Shown piece after piece: positions 41,935 to 57,185 of a stretch of DNA of 64,000 nt (its first letter is position 1; each line of letters opens with the position of its first letter). The translations under genes and the position numbers were made by a program. The notes under the pieces are model-generated. The model saw only the letters and a list, made by a program, of their open reading frames with translations, had not been told where the DNA came from and made no database searches. Source of the DNA: Hymenopus coronatus (Eukaryota > Arthropoda > Insecta > Mantodea > Hymenopodidae); the NCBI GenBank assembly GCA_030762935.1, contig CM060900.1:368233132-368297131 (forward strand), read 5' to 3'.

Positions 41935-44750
41935 GACGCTTAGATCGAGCCAACTGGAACCTTTATTCCCGTTTGGCTGTTTTTAACTGCAACGAGTACG
42001 ACCCGGTTAGTTGAACAACTCACAGCCACCATTATTTCTGCTGCTGAGCAGTCTATTCCGCGGTCGACTGGTCAACCTCGTCGATTTCCTGTTCCTTGCT
42101 GGAGAGATGAATGTCGGGATGCCATTCGTGCTTGTAAACTGCTCTTCGGGTTTTCCAGCGTCGCCTTACGCTGGATAGTCTAATGCAATATAAGAGCATG
42201 TTTGTAAGCTGCTTTAAATCAGTAGACGCCTCCCTCTGTCGTATGTGATAAGTTGAGGCGTGTGGCTGGTAAATCGACCCATGTGCCAATCGCCGGTATC
42301 AAAACACCTCCCGGAGCTATTGTTTAAATGTTGGACGCTGCGAACGCTTTAGGCAGTACTTTCGCTCAGGTGTCTAGCTCCGACAATAATTTCCCTGACT
42401 TTCTTGCCGTTAAGGCTCAAGTAGAATCTCGAGGGTTCTTTCGTTTCGGAAACCTTGAAGATTACAACCACCTCTTCACCATTGCGGTGCTAGAACATGC
42501 ACCTTTATCTTCGCGGAACACTGCACCAGGTCCAGACGACATCCACTTTCCCGGAAAGTGGCAAATGGCCAACATCATACTTATTCTGAAACCTGGAAAG
42601 GACCGTAATCTTCCGTCCAGCTATTGTCCTATTTCCCTCGTCACTTGCGTTTGCAAGGTGATGGAACGCATGATCGATGGGCTGGAATCCCACAATTGAC
42701 TGACAAACACCCAGTGTGGTTTACGACGTCGATCAGCGTCTGACCAACTTCTATCGCTTTTGACGCATGGATGGGTTTCTTGAGAACTGCCAAACAGTTG
42801 GAATATTTTTTGATCTTGAGAAGGCTTATGATACCTGTTGGCGGGCAGGACTATTACGTTCCCTGCACAACTGGAATGTACATGGACGTCTACCGTAGTT
42901 CATTCAGGAGTTTGTGGGGAACCGCGTTTTCCGAGTAAGGGTCCGCTTGGGTTTTTCCACTCATTTTCTTCAAGAGAACGGAGTACCGCAGGGATCAGTA
43001 CTAAGCGTCAGTTTACTGTTGCGATTAATTCTATATCGCTGTGTGCTCCCCCTGGTGTCTCATTACACTTATTCGTAGACGACTTTGCTATATCTTGTAC
43101 TTCTCAGCGTATGCCGTTTTTGGAACGTCTCCAGCAGTGTTTAAACAACCTTTATGATTGGAGCTCAAAAACGGCTTTCGCTTCTCAACTGATAAGTCCA
43201 TCTGCATTAAACTTCGGTGCCGTAGAAGGTGATTGCCACCTTTTCTTAGACTCGGGCCAACTTTACTTCCATTCGCAGATGAGGCGAGGTTCCTTGGGTT
43301 GATATTCCATCAGGAATTTTTCTGGCCATCTCATATAGCACAGCTGAAAGCACGACGTGACCGTTCTCTAAAAATTTTACGAATACTAAGTGGCAAATCT
43401 TATGGGGCGGTTCGATCAGCGTTGTTGCGTCTTTATCGTGCGCTAATCCGATCCAAGTTAGATTGTGGACGCATTGTTCATTCATCCGCACGACCATATG
43501 TGCTAAGAAGCTTAGATATTGTTTATAATTAGGGCATCCGTGCGGCTGTTGGAGCCTTTCCAACCAGACTAGTTATGAACCTATACGCCGAGTCGGCAGA
43601 ATCCCTTCTACGATTTCGGCATGATGTCCTTGCTGACAAATTATGGCTGCGGGCTGAAGTGCATGCCTACGCATTCAACGTTTACCCGTTTTAACTCTAC
43701 TGAGCTGGACGAACGCTATTGGCACCTATCACTTTGACCAAAGCCTCCAGGTTTTCGTTTCAGTGAGCTTCTTCGGGACTACGCTATAGTAATAACCAGC
43801 ATGCTTCCCAAGGGAGAGGGTGGACCCACCTTAATTACGTGCTGCATCCCATATCGATCTCGGGATGTTAGTTTTCGAGATGTCTACGATATCTGCTTGC
43901 AGTATCCGTACTTGTAATTTTAGAATTTCTATTCCAGTGACCTAACATGTACATACACCGATGGAAATAAGGGCACCGACTGTGTTGGATGTGCCTTTGT
44001 TATTGAAACCGACGCACATACTTACGGTTTGCCAAGTCACACAGTCATTTATACTGCGGAGCTGTTATTTACCGAGGCATTCAGTATGTTTGCCGTCGAA
44101 AATTGGGTGACTGCCTTATTCTGAGTGACTACCTTAGCGCACTTCAGTGCGTTAGTGAGCTGTACAGCTGCCATCCTTTAGTGCAGCACATTCAGGATGC
44201 CCTCCACATTTTACACGCTTGTGGCGTTAATGTGGATTGCACATGGTTTCCAGCACCGGGAATTAACTGGCGGATGAGGCGGGAAAGTCGGCAACCACGG
44301 AGCCCAGTGTTACAGTTGTTCAACAGCCGAAGATTTTAGGCTTGTTTTTCGGAGAGCGGTGCTTTCGTGCTGGCATGCAGTGGGTCGTCTCTCCGCAGCA
44401 ACAAGCTAAGAGTAGTGAAGGATCTTCCGGTACACTGGTGAATGTTCTCCCGCACATCTCGTCGTGAGGAAGTGATTTTGGCTCGTTTCCGCCCTTTCTT
44501 CACATCAATTAAAGCTGAATCAACTGGTCAAACTTTTACAACTGTCAATAGTCTATACAGAATGTTGCTGGTGTACCATGTTCTTAAGAACTTCAAATTG
44601 CTTCAACATTCGCATGTACTTTTGTATCCTCTCATATTGATCCCTAACCTCTCCCTTGCAATATTGCATACTGTTCTCAACTGCCTCTTTCCACCCTGCT
44701 CCCTCTGATTATCCTTTCTACCTTGCCCTTTCTTTTTTTGTTTGCTTTCA
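41935..44750 (+). pseudogene. Non-LTR retrotransposon pol with RNase H (I/jockey group)
   Basis: Reads RRFPVPCWRDECRDAIRACK (about 42085), then NTAPGPDDIHF (about 42520), NIILILKPGKD and PISLVTCVCKVMERM (RT fingers). Next are VGIFFDLEKAYDT (about 42798), ENGVPQGSVLS (about 42970) and LFVDDFAISC (43068-43097), the YxDD palm motif. Thumb-like LGLIFHQEFFWPSHI and SKLDCGRIVHSSAR follow. An RNase H domain starts TYTDGNKGTD (about 43948) and continues LILSDYLSALQCVS and TWFPAPGI. The gag and most of the endonuclease are missing. Several shifts and stops, and a small RT deletion near 42545, make it non-functional. RNase H presence points to an I-like lineage. Confidence 0.8.
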
Positions 44751-44823
44751 GATTGGTCCAATGTAATCTCAATTGTAATTATTATGCATCCCTCCCAGCA
44801 AGAGACAATGTATTTTGAATTCT

Positions 44824-46147
44824 ACAGGGTTATTCTAAATTAGTTATCTGATAATAAAGCTAAATTATGGTTATCTTACGTAGTTTATTTCCATTTTCCA
44901 TTACATACACTGACATAACATTAATATTTATTTGCAATGTTTACAAATGTTTAATGTGACTCCCTTTTGTCATTCGGCAGATATCCCACCTGTACGACAG
45001 TTCATCCCCAGATATGCGTGATCATGTCCGCATCTACCCGGGTTAGTTAATTCGTTGAAGCTCATCGAGATTGGTCGGCAGCGGGTTGTACACGTTATCT
45101 TTAACATAAACCCACAGACAAAAATCCAGCAGTGTTAAATCGGGAGATCGTGAAGGCCAAGCTATGTTCCCGCGTAGGATAGGTACGTAGTGACCTCATG
45201 GTGGTAATGAGGAGGTGCTCCATCTTGTTGAAAAATGGAATTCTCTCTTATATCTTCTTGCAGCTGCGTCGTCAGGTAGTTTTGTAACATATCTAGATAT
45301 GTTATGCCAGTCACAGTCTCCTCATAAAGAAAAAGAATGGTCCATACACTTTCACGGAGCTTAGTGCACAAAACACATTCAGTTTTGGTGAGTCATGTGT
45401 ATGTTCCAGGCATTCCGGCGGTTTCTGTGTAGCTCAAATCCTTACATTGTGGTGATTAACTGCACCGCTAAGGTGAAAAGTTGCCTCATCACTGAACACA
45501 TTCTTGTTTAGAAAACTATCGTCTTCTTCCATCCTGTTCAGTATGTCCGCACAGAACTCATAATATTTAAGCTTGTCATTAGCACTAAATGCCTGAGTCA
45601 GTTGCAACTTGTACCCCTTACACTGCAGTCGTCATCGTAAAATTCTCCATACCATAGGTTGTGAAATGGTCAGCACCAAACTTGCTCTAGTTGTAGACTT
45701 CTTTGGACTTCATGCATAAGTTTGTCTCACGGCTTCCACATGGTCTGATACAGGAGGGCATCCCTGTCCTTTTTCTCGGTATCCCACACAACCTGTTTCT
45801 ACGAATCGAGCATACCATGCTTTGATAGTTTTCACCTCCAGGGGAGCTTTTTGATACTCTGTACGAAAACGCCTTTGTATGGTAATTTGCGATATAGTTT
45901 CAGGAAACCACAGCCAACACAGCACGCGATCCTCACCGCTGGCGACTGCTTACTGCGCTCCAGGTGTTGCGAGTGCTTTACATTTTCCCCGCCAGATGAG
46001 CGAATGAGTGCATGTAGTGAAGTCTGCTAACCAGGTTTAAAACTTGATGATATGACACAAGGTTTGATGAACATCTGAATAAATTTCTGTCAACAGTTTC
46101 GAAATAATTTATTCATACTTTCAGGTAACTAATTTAGAATAACCCTG
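44824..46147 (-). mobile_element. Tc1/mariner-superfamily element, decayed
   Basis: TA flanks (44822-44823 and 46148-46149). The ends match closely: CAGGGTTATTCTAAATTAGT on the left and the same 20 bases reversed on the right. 1324 bp with a minus-strand transposase pseudogene. It lies just after the RNase-H-bearing non-LTR remnant. The CAGGGT start resembles the ends of the intact element at 36.7 kb. Confidence 0.9.
45040..45925 (-). pseudogene. Tc1/mariner-superfamily transposase, decayed
   Basis: From the N-terminus: TIQRRFRTEYQKAPLEVKTI, then YARFVETGCVGYREKGQG, a helix-turn-helix typical of this transposase group. NVFSDEATFHLSG has the first Asp, IFQQDGAPPHYHHEV the second, and WPSRSPDLTLLDFCLW the third. 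PLPTNLDEL follows. It needs several frame changes and carries stops. Motif order and spacing make it a relative of the intact 353-residue enzyme at 37 kb. Confidence 0.8.
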
Positions 46148-46149
46148 TA

Positions 46150-47960
46150 CTTTATTTTGGCAGCTGTGGACAGCCGAGACTCTTGGCATGGGGAGAGGTG
46201 ACACACTTTCACATATTTTTTCATAATTGTAATTTTTCATAATTGTAAGAGAAAGAGTATGATTTTCATTATAGGCATTGGCAATATTCTAAGATTATTT
46301 ACTATGTCATTGACATTGGAGAAATTAGTTGAAGATACAAACCAATGTACATATAACTCTTAATCAATGTGACTGCGCTAATGTTAGCTCTTAAACATAT
46401 TTAACCCCTGGTTTCTTACCCTTTGGATTCCAATTGGCAGCATCACTAATTCCACATATGTACGTTTGATCTCTGATGAGAACTTTGGATTATTTAGATA
46501 GTTTAGTGCTCTCTGATGCTCAAGATGCCAGACAATGCAACTCTCGAAGCTTAAGATAAGACTTCTACTCTCTGGTTATTTATTATGATCACCTTCATCA
46601 TGTAGACACCCCATCACTATTATACTATAATGTAAATACATTTTAGTTTTTAGCTACAGTTACCTATCTCATGTCTTATTGCATATACAAGCTATCTTTC
46701 ACTATTTTGTCCAGCTTCCTTCTTATAAATTAATGTGTAATAGGTGTGAAACCTCCAATACCTCTGAGTTACCCTAATTCCCTCAGCATCCCCATACCAG
46801 TCATGGTTCACAATATGGTTGAGGCACTGTGTGACATAATGTGATGATGCTATGGCACTGTGAGAATATGCTACAGCAAATTAATAATGCAGATCAAATA
46901 CTGTTCCATTTTGAAATGATGCTTGACAACATTTTCAACACAAAGGGGGAACACAGATTAATGATAAAAACTGGTGGCGTGAAGAAACAATGTCAATGTG
47001 AAATATGACTGGTAATGGATGAAAACTTATCACCTTAAGTAAATTTGTAACAAAAACTATTTAAAAAGCATAAGTGTAAGGCATAAGGGTAAGAGGAAAT
47101 CCCAAATGGTGGATGGACATTTAACAATTGGTTGACTGGATAACACATGTTTGGCAATATCAGCAGAGTTCACTGCTAACTTTATATTAACATGTTAGTC
47201 CTGCCAGCTGACAAGGACACATAACTCAAGAAATGCAAGAGAAGTTGCAAAAAGGGAAAACAGACTTGGTGATTACCATATTTGCTCATCTAATTTCCCC
47301 CCTTGTTTTTCAGAGTTTTAAGGCAAAAAATGAGGGGTGGAATTTACATGATTAAAAAAAAAAGTAAGTAATTTCTCATAGATATATATAATACTATGCA
47401 CACACATTTTCTTGGGTGAGCAGCTCCTTGGCTTTCATTTGCTTTTGCGTAATTTTGGGAGAACAAAGTGATCACATTGAGACATGAAATATGCCGTACA
47501 CTCTGACATATGGTGGCTTCAATGCCAAGGTTTGATTCTATCTGTAGATCCCAGAGTTTAAACACACGTGCAAACACTGCATTTTGTTTAATAGTTCAGC
47601 TAGTTCACAGTAAATTAGATAACCTATTCACTGCAGAAAGACAAGTGGGGGGCCTCTCTTCTTCCCCTTGGCCGTCGCTTCCCCATAAAAGTAGTACCCA
47701 AGAAAAGGTGCGTGTTAACAATGAGATAACCTAAAACTGAAATATAAATTTATTTTAAACAGAATTATGCAGCAATACAACAGTTGATGTGATTTTGTGA
47801 TTTTTTTCCATGGATGCCATGCAGTTATTTATTACTCAGCCATGATGTGGTAGTGTGACCATGAGATCACCCCTGCAACATTGAAACCATAAGCAATGAT
47901 AAATTTGATGAATGGAATATCCATTAAGCTTAGTCATTTATTACATACCTAAATAAACAT
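46150..47960. other. No gene recognised; possible pogo-element end
   Basis: AT-rich. The phrase TTTGCTCATCTAATTTCCCC near 47281 resembles ends of pogo/Tigger-type elements and lies about 700 bases beyond the pseudogene's C-terminus. I found no partner on the other side. Confidence 0.35.
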
Positions 47961-47964
47961 AAAT

Positions 47965-49170
47965 ATAGCTTTTTATTTTGCAACACTTTCACCTGATAAT
48001 GTATCTAAATCATCGTCATCAGAATTGGCATCCCATGCTGTATGGTTTCAAGAGCGCTCCAGTACATTTGAAATAAAGACTTCCTGAAGCTATTTGTCAT
48101 TGTTTCTTGTTTGATGAAATACCATGCACTTTTTATTCACTGACACACTTGTTCAACAGAGAGCTGCTTAATATTGCCATTTTTGTAAGAGGCAGTGAAC
48201 CAGATGTCATCCAATCCCCAAACAACCATGCAGGTGACCTATAAATAGTTTATTAATTGCTACATCTGGATGTTGTAGAACTGACATAAGCTCTCCAGGA
48301 ATTATCACTGTAACTGGATTCTGTTGTGTCATTTCTTCTTTTATTGCTTCTACTAAATGGCCCTCTTCCTTAGCAGAGCTCCAAGATATCGATACCACAC
48401 AATTTCAGCCATTTCTTCATGAGGTCAGCCAATATCTATCCTTTTACACGCACCCTCACAATTATACCAAGCAGAATATCACTTTAGCACAGTTTTATTT
48501 TAAAAATAACAAAGAGCACCAGCTTTTTACCATCTGCTAGGATTCCTAACATCACCATGCAAGGGAAATTTATCTGCATCCTCAGTCTTAATTAAAGCAC
48601 TAGAAGCATTCCTTACATCCGCTGCTGTATTTCATGGCATTAAAAAAATGCTGGTGTCTGGTCCACATCCCTTATTTGCGATATCAGAAATTCATTTTTG
48701 TGTCTCAACTGGACTAAATATACTGAAAATGGATCACTCTATCTGTGTAGTGATGTGGCAGATACTGGGAGAGTGTTGTTTGTCTTCTCAAACTAAGCCC
48801 TTCCTGTGCATAAATCAGGTAACCCACCTCTGGCTGCTTTGAATTCCAAATGTGAAATACCATGCTTCTTTGCTGCTTCCCTTGAGTTTAACTGGTGTTT
48901 CATATGCTACTGCAGTGCCATAATTTCTTAGTTCTGGAACATAATCTAACCCTTCTTGGACAATATTGGGATATTTATCTTGTTTTGGGCCACAAAACGA
49001 TATACTGATCAATTTGACATACTGCGATTTTTCTTTCTGGTCCCTCCAATAACAGCTAATTTGGGTTCTGTGCTAACTCTCTTCCTGCATACTTCACTCT
49101 GCTTTTCTCTGTGAAACGAACTACTTGAAGTGTAAATTTTCACTGTATAACCATTTTTCTTTCTTCCCAT
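47965..49170 (-). pseudogene. pogo/Tigger-like (jerky family) transposase, decayed
   Basis: The likely start is ATG at 49170 (MGRKKNGYTVKIYTSSSSF). Downstream pieces are NSREAAKKHGIS (about 48880), then GWVTRFMHRKGLS-like text (about 48820), DQTPAFF with the first Asp (about 48670) and FPCMVMLGILADG (about 48550). VIIPGELMSVLQHPDVAINK (about 48280) is the clear Tigger signature (IPGG.TS.LQPLDV..NK). After it come QIKSAWYFIKQ-like text and an acidic tail DANSDDDDLDTLSGES (about 48010). Numerous stops and shifts. Confidence 0.75.
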
Positions 49171-50058
49171 TACACACTAATACACCCCCTTAAGGCTTTC
49201 AGGACAGAAAAAAAACTGAACTGCTGCCAGAAGATTAGAACAATTTTGAAATAGCTATGATGTTGCTTATGTATGTGAAACATGAGCACTCTAATGACAG
49301 CTTCAAGGCCAGGTAGGCAGCATGTCAGGCACCTTTACAGGAGGTTGGGTGTACCAAGAGCTCTTAACAATGCTTCTGAAGGTCATAGGATGTCCAACAT
49401 TTTTCACAGAAGTTGTTATGAAAAACCTTCTAATGTCTTGGGGGGGGGGGGGGATTACATGAGGGGAGAAAATATGGAAGTAAATTCGGAAATCTTGGAG
49501 GCCTTATATCTGCCCTCCATCTCCTAGATCTGTGTATAAATAGAGAAGTCAAAGTAGTACTGAAATAGCAATGTATCCACTGGATGGCAGATAAAAGCCC
49601 TGAGTTCATGTAGAGTAAAAAAGTCCATTCACTGGATTAGACTTGGATTTGTAAGTGGATAAAATGTGTATGGGACTCCATTTCACTATCACTGTCAGCA
49701 AACTTCTCAAAAGCATTAATTCACTCAATGGAACTGAGGGCAATGCTCTGTGGGAAGAATTGCAATGCCAGCAATGATTTTTCAGTTATGGTGGATAATA
49801 GTGGCTTGTCTTCTGCTGTGAATGGCAAGGGCGTGGCTTCAGTGGCTGTTGCCAAATGTGCAACTCTACAACCCATAGAAGGCAGAAGTACTTACCAACC
49901 TAAATACATGTTTAGAGCGAATTGGTGTAATTGAAATATGTATAGAAACTTTAGGGGAGTGGGTGAGTGGTCCTTGTGATTACTACCCCACTACACACTA
50001 ACCACTACTACTACTATATTCTGAGTCAATGCATTTGTCCTTTTATGCACACCATGCA

Positions 50059-50101
<43 letters not shown>

Positions 50102-50877
50102 AATCCCTTTTGCTTTCTATTGAAAGTAAGAAAGATTAAATAAGGGAACTTTCGAGAGAAGCATGAAGAAGTGAATGATGACAAAACAATGTTTGTTTAC
50201 TGACATATGAAAATAACACAACCTATCATTAACACACAATGCTTATGATAATTTTGAAGTTCTTGTTAGCAGAAGAAGTTAAGTATGCAACATTTACAGG
50301 TAACTTCATTCTGCACAGGCTGAGATTTTAGACTCCTGTAAGGCTCAGTATAAACTTATAATATTTTACTGCTGCATGTAGAATCAGAAAATAAGATCTC
50401 CTTCTAAACTTTTGCAGACATAACTATTTGCAATCAGTAAAATAATTTTGGAAGCTTCTGAATATCCATAATGTAGTTTTAAGTGCCAAGGAGCAATCAG
50501 ATATTAAGGGAGTATTTCAGAAAATTGAAAGAATGAAAAGAAATGAGTGGCTCAAACTGTACATTTTCCCTGCAAGTTAAGAGCATCTCTTACAGTTTCC
50601 TAGTAATTCAAAATTCACTCAAGATGAAGGGGGGTTTCACAGGATATTTGCAGAAATTTCAAGGTATATAGTTTGTCATGTAAATATCTCCGACATTTAA
50701 TAATCTCAATCATTAGCAAACCAAAATAATACACACTTATACAGGAATATGGCAGCTTGGGATCAAGAGAATTTCATGAAATTCTTTGAGTAGCACCTTT
50801 GGAAGAAGTTGGTCTTAAACATAAGGTTTGGTATTAGTATTTATACTGTTCAAAGACATATGCAAACTTACTCGCAT
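49171..50877. other. No gene recognised
   Basis: Contains a G-run at 49440-49454, a 40-base A-run at 50060-50099 and AT-rich DNA. ORFs at 49282-49527 and 49728-49934 have no motif. Confidence 0.4.
50060..50099. repeat. Poly(A) run of 40 bases
   Basis: Forty consecutive A's. The length suggests a retroposed tail, but the sequence upstream (49936-50059) matches no SINE family in the window and no target duplication was seen. Confidence 0.9.
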
Positions 50878-50888
50878 TCTATTTCTCT

Positions 50889-51130
50889 CTTTTTTTTTTG
50901 GTAGTGTTTAATGTCCGCTTTTACTGCTCTGGCACCGCAGGCAATGACACTGATGATACATGAAGATGGAGCCCCGGTGGAATGAGATGGCGGGGGAAAC
51001 CGGAGAACCTGGAGAAAACCTGCCCCTGTGCTGCTTTGTCCACCACAAATCTGACATGCGGTCACTTGGGATCGAACCCGGGCCATCTAGGTGAGAGGCA
51101 ATGGTCTGACCACTCGGCCACGGCGTGGCC
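50889..51130 (-). repeat. SINE family A, complete, with 11-bp target duplication
   Basis: It is flanked by TCTATTTCTCT at 50878-50888 and 51131-51141. T-run (A-tail) at the left, body GGTGGAATGAGATGGCGGGG, reversed B-box GGGATCGAACCCGGGCC, reversed A-box CCACTCGGCCACGGCG. This is the best-defined copy of the family and sets its length at about 240 bases. Confidence 0.9.
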
Positions 51131-51582
51131 TCTATTTCTCTTTCATGGACATGCATTCATATACACATTCTCTCTCTCTAACATAGCCATACATACTCTC
51201 CATGCCCTCTCACATTCACACACACACAATCTCTTGCACTCACATCACACTTTTATACTCTACAACTGTCACATTCACACATACCATTTGGCACTCAAAA
51301 TCTACAACTTATGATACACTTACACTCTAGAACTCCCTCACACTCATACTCTACAACTTGCACACTAACACCCATACCCAAACATACTCCTACTCATTCT
51401 CACACCTATAAATAACACAGTAACTCCATGACATGACAGCTCACAAGGAACCTTGGCATACCGCCCGGCCGCTATGTCCGCCCTACGTCTGTCATGGATC
51501 GGGTGCAGTATTGGAGGGTAAGACATGGTCAGTGCCTTGAACACCCCCAACCCTCACCCACACACGGTTGCATTTAAACTAC

Positions 51583-51785
51583 TTGCCTCTCACCTAGATG
51601 GCCCGGGTTTGATCCCAGTGACCGCATGTTAAGACTTGTGGTGGGTAAAACAGCACAGGGGCAGGTTTTCTCTGGTTTGCCCTGCCATCACATTCCGCTG
51701 GTGCTCAATCTTAATTCCATGTATTACCAGTGTCATCGCCTGCAGTGCCGCAAGTAGTAAAATAGGGTGTTAAACACCATAAAAA
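51583..51785 (+). repeat. SINE family A, plus orientation
   Basis: CTTGCCTCTCACCTAGATGG, B-box CGGGTTTGATCCC, body CACATTCCGCTGGTG, 3' end GGGTGTTAAACACCAT plus A-tail. The A-box end of the head is missing. Confidence 0.8.
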
Positions 51786-51926
51786 AAGGACAATGTTTAT
51801 TCTCATACACACCTTTCTCTCTCTTTTTCACTCACTCACCCACATACACATATACTCTCATACTCATTCTCACACCTATACCCACACATCCCCAATCAAA
51901 TACACTCTCATATTACACACTCTCTC

Positions 51927-52207
51927 TCTAAGACTTACAAGCAGGTGCCTAGGGGTCAGAAGCCTGTCAGGGAGCCAACAGTACACCACAGAATGAAGAA
52001 CCTGGAATGAGTGGTGGCCCCTAGCCAAGCATGAGTGTGAGGAAGTGGATGATATGAAATGAAAGTGAAATGGATGATAGGAAAGGTGATGATGGAGCAA
52101 TTCGTGGAATGAGTGTTGGGGAAACCACAGGACCTGGAGAAAACCCGTCCAGATGCTGCTTCATCCACCACAAATCTTACATGCAGGCGCTTGGGATTGA
52201 ACCCGCC
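51927..52207 (-). repeat. SINE family A, long variant
   Basis: It shares CCACAGAATGAAGAACCTGG and GATGATAGGAAAGGTGATGA with the copy at 23.9 kb. The reversed B-box GGGATTGAACCCG is at the right end. The head beyond it is missing. Confidence 0.8.
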
Positions 52208-52350
52208 TCATAATTGTATACTCTTACACTCTCACACCACACACTCATACTCAAATACTCTCAATCTCATACACACAAGCAGATGTAAACACAGTATCTT
52301 ACACTTGTACACACACAAAAGCACACTTCTCTCTGCCACAGACATATTAA

Positions 52351-53400
52351 CACACTCACAAATAAGGAATAAAGATTTGTCAATTAAAAGCAAAGTACTA
52401 AAAAAACAAAAAATAAATAAATAGCAAATGTATATATTTGCAGTTTCTATGAATATAAAAATGGATTTCTTAAAAAAAGAAGTGTTTATTAGATTGAAAT
52501 TGTTTGAAACAGTGTCATAATTATAACATATAACATGTGCAAGATCCATTTCTGAAACATAAACAACCATCCTCATGTAAAAATGTTTTTCCATATGCAT
52601 TGGTGTGTGGCTACTTAAATGATATGTACCATGCTGTTATAATCAGCATGCTGGCGCTTCTTTGGATGACAATGCATCAGTCACTGAAGTCATGCCTTTA
52701 CCATTTGTAGGAGACCATTAGTCACTATCTACATCATTACTTATTTTTCCACTAATGATAGCAATGAAAGTGATCATATGAAGATTATGACAAAAACACA
52801 TATATGTTTTATTTAGTTTTGAAACATATCATTATGCAAAATTCTTTTCTTGCAATTAAATCATAAATTAAAACCAATTTTCTTCTACACTTTTATAATT
52901 TTATCTTGTAAAATTAGGGAGTACATTTATTTGATGGTTATGAGTACTTTTATATAGTAATGAAGAATAAAAGTAACTCTGGATGCATAATTAGCTCAGT
53001 AACTGCCAAAGATAACATAATAACAATCTGAAGTACTGACATCAAAACTCATTTGGACACATCAGATTCACACGTGCTGCCCTTGAAGAAAGCAACTGTC
53101 AACAATGCCAACAGTCCTTGTTCATCAAGTACATCTTGCAAAGAATGTCCAACATATAAGAAAACAAGGAAACAATAGCACAACATGGCTCACCTCATCT
53201 CTCTATATCAGAAGCATACCCCTGTTTTAAAACATGTTCATCATCATTGCATAACAAATTTTAATTTTTCTTTTGAAATAGTGTATAAAATATTTTTGCA
53301 TTACACTGAGTCAAAGTTATTCTATGGTTCTTAATTAATGTTATTATAATTCATTACAGTTAAGTGATATATAACAGCAGTTTGAAACTAGTACACAGCA
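52351..53400. other. No gene recognised; possibly 3' flank of NKAP-like gene
   Basis: AT-rich single-copy-looking DNA with no transposon motif. Minus-strand ORF 52232-52600 has no recognised domain and overlaps the simple repeats. Confidence 0.4.
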
Positions 53401-53406
53401 TTTATT
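53401..53406 (-). terminator. Candidate polyadenylation signal of NKAP-like gene
   Basis: AATAAA on the minus strand, about 465 bases beyond the NKAP-like stop codon. AATAAA is frequent in AT-rich DNA, so this is only a candidate. Confidence 0.3.
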
Positions 53407-53871
53407 ACCTAACTAGCTCAGTAAGCTAAAATAAGCTAATGGAAGATATACAATATCCACTTTAGTATGAATTAGCATTTGAGTATAAATGCTAAAGAAG
53501 TAACGGGCGTTTCTCTAATAATAAGGAAAATAATTTGTTGTCCTACATTTGAATTTTGACTCATTGTGTAAAGGAAGCCTATTTACATATTATTCATATA
53601 ATTGGCTTGTTAGATATATGTACACACCTTAAAAGATTATAAACAAATCCAGATCTGAATGTCTTTGCTATGTATCAATATTCAAAAGACTAAACTCATT
53701 CACTAGGACTGCCATTGTGAAGAAAAATTACAATTGAAATTCGCAAATAATCTTGCGACAGTAATATGATTATTACTTGATAATAAGAGTTGAGTTGGTG
53801 TTTTAATTACACAAATTGTTATGTGATGTTTTTGTGTTACAAAAACCAATTGAACTCTTACCATAAAAAAA

Positions 53872-56540
<2,669 letters not shown>

Positions 56541-56650
56541 GCAGTGTTTGTGTTGATTCCACATAAATTTGCACTAACTGAGTGCTAATTTTCAAGCAGT
56601 GTTTGTGTTGATTCCACATAAATTTGCACTAATTGAGTGCTAATTTTCAG
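56541..56650. repeat. 55-bp tandem duplication
   Basis: GCAGTGTTTGTGTTGATTCC starts at 56541 and at 56596. The two 55-base units differ at two positions or so, indicating a recent duplication. Confidence 0.9.
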
Positions 56651-56944
56651 GCTGAATGGAAATTAATAGGTAACTAATGTCACTAATATCAAATCAGACA
56701 TAACCAAACTGCAACATACAAATTGACATTTTTGTTTTCATGCTTGTCCTTCTGTCTGTTACAACTAAACTGGTTAAAAGTTTCTTGCTGTGAGCATTTG
56801 ATATCACTAGTCAACAGTGGCGTATCTAAAATTTGGCTCTGGGGGAGGGGGGATCAAGAATAGTTTTTATAGCTGAAATTTTCTGGAGTTTGGAATAATA
56901 CTCCATCATCACGCCAACATTTAAAAAAAACTGCAATATCAATA

Positions 56945-57185
56945 GTTCTCCATGGTTTAGGGGTAACATGGTAGTCTCTGGTTCCCAAGATCACAGGTTC
57001 AAATCTGGGGGGGGGGGGTGATTGATTTTATTCGGGCACAAAAATGCTTAACATAGCTTCCTTCAGAGGGGAAATAAAGACATTGACCCCGTGTTGTAGA
57101 TTTATGGCACATAAAACCTCAAAACCGATAGAGGCCTCTGAGGAAAATTAAGTGGTTTTTCATGCCTAAATGGGATGCTGAGAAC
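56945..57185 (+). repeat. tRNA-derived SINE, family B
   Basis: CCATGGTTTAGGGGTAACAT (A-box), CACAGGTTCAAATC (B-box), a G-run, then the body ATTCGGGCACAAAAATG and CCCCGTGTTGTAGATTTATG. The same block order is found reversed at 18185-18445. Confidence 0.75.

Larger units (their letters stand above)
51150..52350. repeat. Degenerate CACTCT/CACACA-rich tract hosting SINEs
   Basis: Positions 51150-51400, 51790-51925 and 52210-52345 are built of CACTCT, CATACTC and CACACA words without a fixed period. Two SINEs (51583-51785 and 51927-52207) and an unclassified 51400-51580 block (ATGACATGACAGCTCAC) interrupt it. ORFs across it are artefacts. Confidence 0.7.

Noticed and set aside
51180..52350. His/Thr/Ser-rich ORFs
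   Set aside because: They translate CACTCT/CACACA simple repeats.
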